DNA of 44,133 nt from Polychytrium aggregatum (lineage: Eukaryota; Chytridiomycota; Chytridiomycetes; Polychytriales). The notes beneath the pieces are model-generated. The model made no database searches, was not told the DNA's origin, and worked only from the letters and a program-made list of their open reading frames with translations. The position numbers were made by a program, and so were the translations under genes. Shown in pieces: positions 9,979-19,408 of the stretch. The stretch is from positions 1-44,133 of the forward strand of contig NW_026516435.1 of NCBI RefSeq assembly GCF_025602895.1. Direction: 5' to 3'. The first letter of the stretch is position 1, and every line of letters begins with the position of its first letter.

Positions 9979-12900
9979 ATGTCGATCCAGGGCGAAGCGA
10001 CCGCCGTCCCTTCCCTGCGCTCTCGTCCTCCCTCGCTGTCACCAAGCGAGGCACCGTCCCGCCCGTCAACTTTATTTGAGGTGCGCTGTGCTCCTCTCGG
10101 TCTCCACGAAGCCGCCGGGCCATGCAACGGACTTTGACTGCCTGGCCTTGCAGCATCCTGATCCTGTCTATCCCCTCTCTTCGTCCTCGTCCGATTGCCG
10201 CTCCAGCTCCTTCGGGTCAAAAATATCGGAAAGGCAAGCACAGCACCCCCTCTTGCCAGCTGCTCCCTGGACTCTTCGCACCGCAACCATCCAGACTGAT
10301 TTGCCTCCTCATCTCACAGTTCGGAAGTGTGTGCTTCATCTATGGGTCCATCCTCGGCCCAGGTGTCCCGCAAATCCAAGCGGCCTTCCAGCAGGTACTG
10401 ATCACAACCACTGCCGTCAGACCGCAGCTCTCCGTCTGCACTCGCCATCTACTTACCCTCTGCTGCTCTCTGTCCTGGCAGTATGGCTGGTTCACCACCA
10501 CGCTCTTCTTCCTGGCCTTTGCCATCATCAGCACCCTTGGCTCTCTGTTCATTGTCGAGGCCATGCAGTGCATCCCCGGCAACCGCCACTTCCAAGGCAC
10601 GATCGAGTTTGGGACCCTGATCAACTTTTACTTTGGCCGGCGCTTCTACATTGTCGGCCAGTTCTTCCTTCACTGCTCGCTTGTTGCTGCTGGCGCTGTC
10701 TCCATCATCCAGGCTGTACAGGTACTGCACGATATCATGCCATCCCTGCCTTGCAAATCCTCGTAGATCTCACTCATGTGTCTACAACATCCTATCGATC
10801 TTCTTGCCCAACTCCTGTTGTCGATCCTGCCCTCGACTGATCTATCCTCCACTCATTCCAATCAACTCGGACCCCTCCACCAAGACCATGGATTCCATCA
10901 TCGTCGATATTTTGCGGTACACCTGTGGCATTGGAATCGGCGACGGAACCAAGGGCTGGATCTGCGTTCCTCGCGAATTCGCCACACAAGCGACCGATCA
11001 GTACTTTCACTATGGAAACGAAATCATGCTCATGACCGCCGGCGCTTTGGTACGAAGTTGCCCTGCACACAAAGGCGCATCGCCTGGAGCGCTCGCTGTG
11101 TTTTGGAGGGCATGCTGGTCGCCATCAGAGTCCGGATGACCTCTCACGCCTGATGCTCGAATGAATCCGTGCTCTGGCTCTGAGCGCCCTGTCGACAGCC
11201 GTGTCAACCTCGTTTGGCGAAACTCTAACGCTTCCTCCCCGCCACTGCCTTTCCAGGTGATGATGCTGATCATTATTCCGCTGACGCGCCAGCAGCTTAA
11301 CGAGAATATCTACGTCCAGATTGGTGAGCTGGCCCTTGCGATCATGATGATTCACTGCATACATGTCCGAAAGCTGACTCTCGATTCCCTTCTTCACGTC
11401 GACCCGCTTTCCATCCGATCAGTCTCGTTCATCGTCACCATCGCTGTGTTCTCGTTCTGGGTGGGCATCTCAATCCAGAAGCTCGTAACCAGCGGTCCCG
11501 AGGCGCCCGTGCCCATGTTTGGCCCAGTTGTCGATTTTGGTGGCGCTTTTGGTCCCATCATGATGAACTATGCCTACATCACCGTGATTCCGTCGTGGGT
11601 CAACTTGAAGGTAAATGCCATCGCCCGCTCATTGCCGATCAGGCGATCAAAGCACCTCGTATTCGGTCCAATGCCGATCTGGCTGTGCTCTCGTCAGACT
11701 CGACTGGTTCGCTGTTCGCCCGTTGGACGCCTCAGCATCCACGCCTCTGACAGATGACTTTGCTCGTTCGCCAGGATCGGCACATCAACATTCAGCGCAC
11801 GCTGTGGGAATCGTCCAGCATGGCTTTCTTTACCTATTTATTTGTGGGCTTGATTCGTAAGTGCAAGGCCGTGTTCGACTTGCTTCTCTCGTGGCTATAC
11901 ATTTGTCCAGTGGATACCTTTGAAAGCGCCCCTCACCGAGTATTCCACCGCATACAAGCCTCCATATCCACGTAGCCTCATCGTGCCCACCTCCTTCACC
12001 GACGTCCACTCGGCTGGTGCCTAACCCTTATGCTGCGTCTGCGTCTGCGTCTGCGTCTCGGCGGTAATCGCAGCCGCCCTTGCGTTCCACATCGACGACA
12101 ACTCAAACCTGTTGCTTGTGCTGAGCTCAAAGAACAACCTCCTTTACCGCATCGCTGGATATGTCTATGTCCTGCTCGTGCTCATCGCCTCGATCCCGGT
12201 CTTTATGATCGTCAGCCACCACAACCTAGTGCAGAACAAAGCAGTCTCGCCACGTACGTCTTGCCATTCTGTGGAACTCGCAATGTTGGCATGATCGAGG
12301 ATGGGATTACAGGAGCCACCTAGTCCTTGAGTGCCGTAGCGATCTGCCCTGGTCGCCGTGCGCCACAGTTTCTCATACGTTATGCTCCCGTAATGCGTCT
12401 CCCCTGCAGTGTTTGGAAAGTTTTTGTCCTTCGCGGTGCCCTGGATCGTTGCCATCCCGTGCCTGTCGGGGCCTCTGCTGATTCGCCTCACCGACTGGTC
12501 CGGCTTGGTCTTCATCGTCATCACGAACATGATCATTCCATTTCTGATCTACCTCCGGGCGGTCAAGTTTAGAAGGGTCTACAACCGCACTCGTGGTAAG
12601 CACCGTATCTGTATCACTTCCGAGCTCCGATCTGCTGCGCCGACCGCAATCGACAGTTCCATGCAAGTCTCATTCCAACTGCACGGGCTCGCTTCCTCGC
12701 TTCCTCGCTTCCTCGCTTCCTCACTTTCGATGATCAAATCTTACCTGCAGAGCTGTCGCCCCAGCAAAAGGAGCTCTTGCGTGAGATCCACTGGCCCTCA
12801 AAGACAATCCTCAAGTTCCTCGACCGTCTTCCATCAGAGTCCCCAGATGGCATCGCAAGCATCGGTCGGACTTTTACTTCCTTCATGAAACGCACGCTCT

Positions 12901-14021
12901 CCAAATCCAAAAATGCGGACGCTCCGATCGAGCCAACCGAGCCACCCCAGCCACCCAACGCCGAGCATCCCTCACCCCGAGCTCCGTATGTTGCCAGGCA
13001 GAATTCCAAGCCGGGAAGGAAATCAGGGGCCTCGTTTGAGCTCCCACAGATGCTCAAACTGCCATCGCTTGGACCCAGCTTTGACCTGTCGCTCCGCCGG
13101 CCGCCAAGCTCGCCAGCATCCCCAGCGCACACCATGGCGACCAATCCCGATGCAATCAGCCCCTATATCGACGACCACTACTACCAGAACTATCATATTC
13201 ATCGTCACTGCTCCCCCCATGACTGTGACGGAGAGTCGGTCAATATCGACGAGATGCTGGACTTGTTTGGCGATGTGGTTGACCCCGACCGCGACGATGA
13301 CGCCATTCCAGTGCCGGACCTCTCTCCACCCGCGGTGATCTCCCAACGCTCGCATCCGGGCTCGAGCACGCTGCCTTCCTCTGCTGCATTTCACGACGCC
13401 AACCACGCCCGGCCCAACTCTTGCGAATATTTGCAGGCCGATATTCCAGAGATCCTCATATCCCAAGCCGACGACACTGTCGCTATCACAACTCCGATCA
13501 TCCTTGTCAACGATGCCGACAAGCCCATGCTTGCACAGGAAGCCGTTCTGGTCCATCCCGATGCGGTAGCTGCGCCCGAGCATGAACAGCCCCAGTCGGA
13601 CTTGTCGGTGCCGCTGACCACGCGTACCGAGTCCAAAAAGTCGACAACATCGAGTCTCGGCAGCGGCTTGCCGGCGCTCCGGTCGCCGTCCCTGCAGACC
13701 ACCCCAACTCACGGCATCCAGCCGAGTTCTCCCCTCGGTCTGTCCAAGCGCGCTTCCGAGTCGTCTCTCAAGCCAAGCGATGCCTACGAGCTGGTGCGTC
13801 AAGTCTCGCAGCCCGCCTCGGTGACGGCGCGGCTGTCCATCGCCAGCGGATACTCGCTGCGGCCCGGAAGCCTGCCGATCCATCCCGAGTACACGACGCC
13901 CGTCTTTCGGGTTCTGCCTCGCAAGTTCCCGATCCCGGGTGTGTATGTAGCCTACATATCCCTCGTTATCACCCTCACCGTTACCATCTGGTCGCTGTAT
14001 AATCTGTCTCGCAATTTGTGA
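9979..14021 (+). CDS. amino-acid-transporter-like multi-pass membrane protein with long C-terminal tail
   Basis: Exons: 9979-10080, 10320-10394, 10482-10721, 10885-11049, 11257-11323, 11423-11610, 11775-11856, 12074-12253, 12410-12595, 12751-14021; 2556 nt, 851 residues. The first 430 residues form about ten hydrophobic segments, for example FGSVCFIYGSILGPGVPQIQ, FFLAFAIISTLGSLFIVEAM, VMMLIIIPLT, FIVTIAVFSFWVGISIQ and FVGLI. The central NYAYITVIPSWVNLKDRHIN and IQRTLWESSSMAFFTYLFVG resemble the 'PSW-N-K-RPDV-I-xTLWES' stretch of AAAP (Aa_trans) amino acid transporters in early-diverging fungi. A role in moving amino acids is inferred from that likeness; I am not certain of the family. After LIYLRAVKFRRVYNR the protein has an extra tail of about 400 polar, Pro/Ser-rich residues that ends in one more hydrophobic helix (YVAYISLVITLTVTIWSLYN) and a short cytosolic or lumenal end. 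Introns hold simple repeats (12033-12058, 12693-12722). Confidence 0.72.
12033..12058 (+). repeat. (CTGCGT)n in transporter intron 7
   Basis: Four copies of CTGCGT in a row, between the exons ending 11856 and starting 12074. Confidence 0.85.
12693..12722 (+). repeat. (CGCTTCCT)n in transporter intron 9
   Basis: Nearly four 8-base units of CGCTTCCT in the intron before the last exon. Confidence 0.85.
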
Positions 14022-14510
14022 ATCGGGACGACAGGCCCTGCTTGTCGACACTCCAGGCTGCCATCGATGCGTCTGTATCTACTACAACTACCGCCACCAC
14101 CATCGCCACCACCCACACCTATTCCTCCATCTTCACCCTGTGGATATTTTGTACTATTTTGTTTACCCACCTAGTATCCATATGCCGCGCCTCTCCAATA
14201 ATCATGTCCCAGGGGTGTTTGGGATCGGGTCGCTTCGACCTCGCCCTGCAACTCTCCTAAGAAATATAAGCACACCCCCAGACACTTCAGACTTGACGCC
14301 ATGTTCACCGAGCAGTAGTGCATCAAGAGCGGTCGGTATGTGTTGCCGGGGCGATTATTGCGAGCCCGAGGCTGGCTGTTCCGAGTCCATCCGGCGGCCC
14401 ATTCCGAACCGCCATCTTGACCCAGATCAACCCAGATCAACCCAGATCAGATCCGGCACTCTCTTCGCTCTCTCCCCCGGCCACTCGCTCGCTGTGATCC
14501 GAATCTCGAC
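14022..14510. other. spacer with 10-bp tandem repeat
   Basis: No gene visible between the transporter stop and the next start codon. The segment contains a tandem repeat (14421-14449) and just before the next gene a pyrimidine-rich stretch (CTCTCTTCGCTCTCTCCCCC) likely to be promoter sequence. Confidence 0.45.
14421..14449 (+). repeat. CCCAGATCAA tandem repeat, three copies
   Basis: Three perfect or near-perfect 10-base units, about 60 bases upstream of the secreted-protein start codon. Confidence 0.9.
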
Positions 14511-15323
14511 ATGTGCCGTCGAACCACACTTTTCCTGTGGCTGTTTCTTGCCACTCTGATCGTCGTTGCTCAGGCCTCTGGAGCCGACGGGCGAATTCAA
14601 GCAAAGGGCAGACAGGAGCTCGAGGCCCTCAATCTCGATCAAGTGCGCAAGCACTGCCAGGACCTGGGCATCCCCAAGTGTCTGCGGCTGCGGGGCAAGC
14701 GAGAGCTCCTGTTTGCCATCGAACTATCGCAGCAGTTCCCTGGCGAGACCATCCCCGAGATGTTCTACGTGCCAAAGATCGAGGAGCACATGCGCATCGC
14801 CAAGCGCATGTTCCGGCTCATCCGCACACAAGTCGAGAGCGATCAAGCTGACGATCGTGCCGGCATCGTCGACCTGACCCAGCGCAAGGACAGGGACGGC
14901 ATGCTGTACTCGCTCTTCCGGACCGACCCCAGCGGGCCAACCGGCTACGAGGCCCTCTACAAGAACGAGCTGTATCTCGGTCGCTTTGCCGGCTACGACC
15001 CCGCCGAAGCCGTCGAGGACTGGGAGCGTCGATGCGGCCAGACTGCCCGTCTGAAAAAGTTTGTCCGGGCCGAGCGGGTCCGGCTTGCCCTCGATCTGCT
15101 CCGGCTCGAGCTCCAGGTCCGCGGATACTCGCTGAAGCACATTCCGACTCCTGACGACGCCCGGATTTCTGAGGGATGCGAGCTGAGCCAGGGCTGGGTC
15201 AGCGCTCCGGCTCCGCTGGTGACCGAGCTCATGATCAAGTGGCTCAAATATGTGAAGCGGGTGTTTGTCGACGAATGGCAGTTCCACCGCGAGGGCGAGG
15301 GCACCCAGCGTCAAGAACTTTAG
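14511..15323 (+). CDS. secreted protein of unknown function with a SAP-like segment
   Basis: A single exon of 270 codons. The N-terminus is a clear signal peptide: basic MCRR followed by a hydrophobic core LFLWLFLATLIVVAQASG, with likely cleavage near A22-S/G24. The mature part begins with LEALNLDQVRKHCQDLGIPK and LRLRGKRELLFAI (residues about 40-75), which has the helix-turn-helix spacing of a SAP-type motif although the context is extracellular. Next come charged helices (EEHMRIAKRMFRLIR; LKKFVRAERVRLALDLLRLE), and an acidic C-terminus. Only three cysteines remain in the mature chain, so it is not a typical small cysteine-rich effector. I do not recognise the family. No in-frame ATG precedes 14511 closely, and codon use matches the neighbouring genes. 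Confidence 0.75.
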   Translation: MCRRTTLFLWLFLATLIVVAQASGADGRIQAKGRQELEALNLDQVRKHCQDLGIPKCLRLRGKRELLFAIELSQQFPGETIPEMFYVPKIEEHMRIAKRMFRLIRTQVESDQADDRAGIVDLTQRKDRDGMLYSLFRTDPSGPTGYEALYKNELYLGRFAGYDPAEAVEDWERRCGQTARLKKFVRAERVRLALDLLRLELQVRGYSLKHIPTPDDARISEGCELSQGWVSAPAPLVTELMIKWLKYVKRVFVDEWQFHREGEGTQRQEL

Positions 15324-16540
15324 TTTGAGCATGGTCGATGAGTATGGTCGATGAGCACGAATACGGATATGCCAGAGCAATACACAGATGGACACTTGAC
15401 ACATGAGCAACGGGGACACCCCTCCCTCTTTTATCCATATCAACGCAGCGGTGGGTGTGTGCATTCAGGAGCCAGAATCAAACGGCAGAGAAGGAAAATC
15501 ACCATGATCAGTACTATCTCGGCAACTGCCACCGTTATGGCGTCGGCTATCGACGGCCTCAAGCAACTGGGCAAGGGCCGGGTTGGGTTGTATTCGACAG
15601 TAAGCGCATCCAATACATTCAATACGTTAAATATGCAAATCAGTGCCTCCCCATAACAGTGGCCGATGTTGATCGATCGATTGAAACATCGAATAGCATA
15701 ACAACGAACTCCCCTCTCACCAGTTGAGTTTCATCCTGCAAACCCCACGGGTGCAAAGAGTGGCCACCATGCCCATCATTATCGATTGATCGACAAGCAT
15801 TGGCCATGGAAATGCAGGACCTGGGTCCTCCGAGCTCAAGTTTGAATCCCCAGAGCCATGAGGCCAAGAGTGAGAGTTGTGCTTTGATTCGCCATGTGGG
15901 TTGAAGAATCAGCGACCACCCTACTGGGATGAGTCAGTGTTTGAGCAACTGTTGCTCGATTACTCGTAGTCCTTGTGACTTGTTCCGGATTTTGAATAGA
16001 CGCAACTTCAAGCCAACACAGATATCGCGGTTCTTCGTTTATATCGCCCCAATTTCCTTGCATCCAAGAGTCGCTGCCCTGATCATAACCTGCCCATGAT
16101 CGCCTCGGTCATCGGCATTTCCATCAGTATCACTGTCCCATGATGGATGATTCTCGGGTGTCTGTGGTGCTCTCTAAACTGATGGTAGAAATCACTACGA
16201 TGAAGTCCGGGTGGACTTGCCTCGAGAGAGGGATATCTTCATATCTAGTCCTGTTGCACATCATCACAACCGGCATTCATATCAACTCAATGCATCCAGC
16301 TGAACGTAACCAGTGACGCTCTTGTGTGAATTGTCATGGATTTGGAATAGTTGCTCTGTCTGTTACATCAGGAGAGCCCTTCACACAAATCGATCAAAGT
16401 ACATCAATGGGCAGGCACACAAACCAAGAATACGACCAAGCCCAATGTCCAAGAGTATGACTATGAACTGTCAAGTGGTTCAATATCCACCCCGTTTCTC
16501 GGTCCAGCAAGACCAGATCCAACCAAGCCACCAGAATCAA
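15324..16540. other. AT-richer spacer without a recognised gene
   Basis: About 1.2 kb of lower GC content than the surroundings between a plus-strand stop and the 3' end of the minus-strand LRR gene. A 51-codon frame from 15504 contains AIDGLKQLGKGRVGLYSTV, which looks coding-like but is too short to support as a gene. I saw no repeat family or RNA gene here. Confidence 0.4.
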
Positions 16541-18502
16541 TTAATGTTTGATAGCCTGGTAAACACCATACACCGCGCCTCCTAGGATCCCAAGCACAAA
16601 GGAGACAAAAACGAGGCGTGGAAAAATTAATCTTATCCATATGAGAAAATACTTCCGTTCCATGAGGAACCAACTTGAAAAGTTCCCATAAATGAACTCA
16701 TAATCTTTAGAGAAATTGACGCGACAGCCTTTCGGTAGCCCTGATATCCTCGAGCTCGTTATGTTCCACCGATGACCAAAGTTGCCGAATACCAATTTAG
16801 TGAGACAAGATCGATCAGAGCGCAACGGCGATTGTGCATCGAGGTGTAGTTGCTTGAGAGATGGCAGCTTCTTGGCCAGTCCTCTGATCCTCCTTATCGA
16901 GCGAGGGGTGTGGAGGACTTCAAGGTTTGGAAGAGAGGGCATTTCATCCAACGATTTCAATTCGTGGCACTTCTTCAAATCAAGGACTCGGAGTGGGCTT
17001 TCTTCGAGATGTAGATCAGCCAAGCTCACGACGGATTTTGACAGGACCAGCTGCTCAAGTTTTGGCATCCTTGGGAGCTGGCTCAAGACATTGTGTGGTT
17101 TGTTTGAGCCCACTGTGAGGTTGATGAGGGCTGGGAATTCCTCAGGTACATCCACGAGGGTGTCAACGTTGTATGCGATGTGCAATTCCAGAAGCTTTGG
17201 CATCTCAGAGATCCCCTTGAGTGATTTCAAACCTTTGCAATCACCAAAGTGAAGGCTCGTAAGTGAGGGCAGCACTCTCGGCATGCCCTCGAGGCTCTCG
17301 AAAGGACCATTGAGATGGAGTGATTCCAAGCTCGGCGTTTCAGGCATTCCCTTGAGGGATTTTAAATATTCATAACAACCAAAGTGGAGGTACGTGAGTG
17401 AGGGTAGCGCTCTCGGCATGCCTTCAAGGTTCTCGAAGGAACCTTGAAGACAAAGTGCCGTCAATTTTGGCATTTCAGGCATCCCCTTGAGAGATTTCAA
17501 ATCTTTGCAACAATTGAATCTGAGGTTGTCAAGTGAGGGTAGCACTCTCGGCATGCTCTCGAGGCTCTCGAAGGAGCCTTCAAGGTGGAGTGTCGTCAAT
17601 TTCGGCATTTCAGGCATCCCCTCAAGGGATCCGAGGTTTCCAAGATCGAGTCTTCTCAATGAAGGCAGCACATTTGGCATGCCTTGCAAACTGGATAGGG
17701 GACTGTATGTTTCATACCGGTATTGACCATTCTCATTCGTCAGTCCTTCAGTCATAGAGAACACTTTGGGCCATCCGGACACCTCCAAAAACGAGATGTT
17801 GCAGATATTGACACATTTGCCCGCCTGATCGATCCCTGGGATCGTGAAGGGCAGCAGTTTGGAGACATAGGCGTCACCCCTCCGTGGTACATTACGTGAG
17901 ATCGTCATACCGCGGTAATCTGACCAGATCTCTATCGGAGATACGATGGTGAAATTCATTCTCTCAGCAATATTGATCCTCTCCTCTATGGACAGTTTGT
18001 TGGGCGAGCTCGAGTGTTGTGTAGTTGGAAACTGGAACGAGGGGTCGATAACTTGGCAGTAGCGCGAAACTTTTGAGTAGAGCGTTTGATCACGGTAGAC
18101 TTCGGCCCAGAGTCGATTCTCCTTCTCCAGCATTGATTTGGTCGGTGGCTTTCGTCGGTATAGGCGGATCAGATAGCAAAAGAGTCCCTGCATGACGTCG
18201 AGGCGGTTGACGGAGGCATCGACGCCCTGGAACATAAACTGGGCTGACACTTTCAAGCGAGTGGAAAGGAATCGTTCCCACATCCTTTCGGTGTTGAGGA
18301 TGGCCCGATGTTTCTTTGAAACCCGCAAGAGCTTGGCGAACAACGGCGGACTGGCATTGCTGAAGAATGCCTCATTTGTGATCAGGACCGTGAGCAGGTC
18401 GAAGCGAGCGAGGCCCTCTTGAACAGCCAGCGATACCATCAGTGCTTCTTGGGCGGCGAATGGCTTGGCGGGGGAAAGGATGGAGTGGGTGGGGCTTGTC
18501 AT
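16541..18502 (-). CDS. leucine-rich-repeat protein with F-box-like N-terminus and C-terminal membrane anchor
   Basis: Intronless gene of 653 residues from the ATG at 18502; the frame is open a little further upstream but starts there only with TTG. N-terminal region (about residues 30-85) reads FDLLTVLITNEAFFSNASPP, LFAKLLRVSKKHRAIL, then WERF, an F-box-like helical pattern. A charged linker follows. From about residue 270 to 550 are leucine-rich repeats whose units contain GMPEMPKL, LHLEGSFESLEGMPR and VLPSLTxLHF; three units are near-identical at 45 residues. The chain ends with a hydrophobic helix (FVSFVLGILGGAVYGVYQAI) and a short basic tail, as in tail-anchored proteins. F-box plus LRR would suggest a substrate receptor of an SCF ubiquitin ligase, held on a membrane; this is inference. 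Its upstream region is a LINE relic. Base composition is lower in GC than the neighbours. Confidence 0.8.
   Translation of the reverse strand: MTSPTHSILSPAKPFAAQEALMVSLAVQEGLARFDLLTVLITNEAFFSNASPPLFAKLLRVSKKHRAILNTERMWERFLSTRLKVSAQFMFQGVDASVNRLDVMQGLFCYLIRLYRRKPPTKSMLEKENRLWAEVYRDQTLYSKVSRYCQVIDPSFQFPTTQHSSSPNKLSIEERINIAERMNFTIVSPIEIWSDYRGMTISRNVPRRGDAYVSKLLPFTIPGIDQAGKCVNICNISFLEVSGWPKVFSMTEGLTNENGQYRYETYSPLSSLQGMPNVLPSLRRLDLGNLGSLEGMPEMPKLTTLHLEGSFESLESMPRVLPSLDNLRFNCCKDLKSLKGMPEMPKLTALCLQGSFENLEGMPRALPSLTYLHFGCYEYLKSLKGMPETPSLESLHLNGPFESLEGMPRVLPSLTSLHFGDCKGLKSLKGISEMPKLLELHIAYNVDTLVDVPEEFPALINLTVGSNKPHNVLSQLPRMPKLEQLVLSKSVVSLADLHLEESPLRVLDLKKCHELKSLDEMPSLPNLEVLHTPRSIRRIRGLAKKLPSLKQLHLDAQSPLRSDRSCLTKLVFGNFGHRWNITSSRISGLPKGCRVNFSKDYEFIYGNFSSWFLMERKYFLIWIRLIFPRLVFVSFVLGILGGAVYGVYQAIKH
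17235..17640 (-). repeat. 135-bp tandem repeats inside the LRR gene
   Basis: Three consecutive 135-base units encode 45-residue LRR blocks; the conserved seam (GGCATTTCAGGCAT on the plus strand) recurs near 17336-17345, 17470 and 17607. Identity is high enough to suggest recent duplication or gene conversion. Confidence 0.85.
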
Positions 18503-19408
18503 GAGCGAGACGGCAACGGGAGGAACGGATGGAGGCAATATGGGAAGATGGAGGAAGGGGAGCGACAGGAGGGAGACAGCCGAGGAGAAAACGAACGGCT
18601 TCGTCGATGATACCGGTGTGGCTTGGGATATTGAGGCACAGCCAGCACGCCCCGTGCACGGCCACCCTCAGGCTCCTGAAGGCCATGTTCGACGATGTGA
18701 AGATCCAAGTCGTCAGCGAGAGCCGTCGGTCCAATCGGATCTGGCTGCAGAAGGGACTGATCCAAGGATCGGTCCTGAGCCGCGGATGTTCAGTGTGTTC
18801 ATTGACGATCTGCGAGGACGCTTCCGAAGCATGGGAGGTACTCCCTCTAGAGCAACACCGGAGTCACCATCGAAGTGAACTCACTGTGGTTCGCCGATGG
18901 GGTGCTCATCTGCCGCCGCAACCAGACACAGCGCCTCCTTGACATTTGCGAGGCCCACAGCATCGAGAACCGATGCCAGTTCTCGCCTCCAAAATGCGAG
19001 GTGATGTGAAAGCGTCTCGTTTCAAAATCAGTTTGCTGTAGCACGTCCTCGGCTGAGATGATATGCAAGTCGGTTGATTGATTGATTGATGCGGCGCCTT
19101 CTCAGTCCCTTGCCCCACCGCCGAAACCGGGACGAGTCACAGCCCCTCGCTCGCACACGTGATCCTGCGCACCCTGGTCGAAAGTGCTCTTGCCGTTGCC
19201 CTCCGGATCTGTCTCCGGGCATTTGATTGCTCAGGCTCCCATCCGTCGCCGCCAACGCCCCGTCCATCTCGGCTCTTCCCCGCGAGTTACTCATCTGCCT
19301 CGCCGTCGCTCTCATTCCATCCACCTCCACTCTCTTTGCCAAGGAGTCTTCAGCCATCCGCTCGTGCACCTATCCTCGCCACCACACATTTCTTCAGGCA
19401 AGCTCGGA
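18503..19408. promoter_or_regulatory. divergent promoter interval shared by LRR gene and RPN1, half filled by a LINE relic
   Basis: The two genes face away from each other with 906 bases between start codons. About 18640-19006 is a LINE fragment. Between 19076 and 19095 there is a short (GATT)n run. The last 250 bases before RPN1 are pyrimidine-rich, as before other genes in this window. Confidence 0.45.
18640..19006 (+). mobile_element. LINE relic: reverse transcriptase palm fragment
   Basis: Encodes the catalytic core missing from the other LINE fragment: LKAMFDDVKIQVV, WLQKGLIQGSVLS, then after a one-base shift PRMFSVFIDDLRGRF, and after another shift NSLWFADGVLI, where the normal FADD catalytic box has lost an aspartate. 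It ends with QTQRLLDICEAHSIEN and PPKCEVM, overlapping the first fragment (6032-6128) over about 97 bases with about six mismatches. It stops abruptly at 19006 without a poly-A tract, so it was cut at both ends. Frameshifts and the damaged active site show it is dead. Confidence 0.85.

Noticed and set aside
9091..10286. Long overlapping frames on both strands before the transporter start
   Set aside because: Products are simple Arg/Pro/Ser-rich sequence from biased promoter DNA and tandem repeats.
16541..18538. LRR protein start at 18538
   Set aside because: The codon there is TTG; the first ATG in frame is at 18502.
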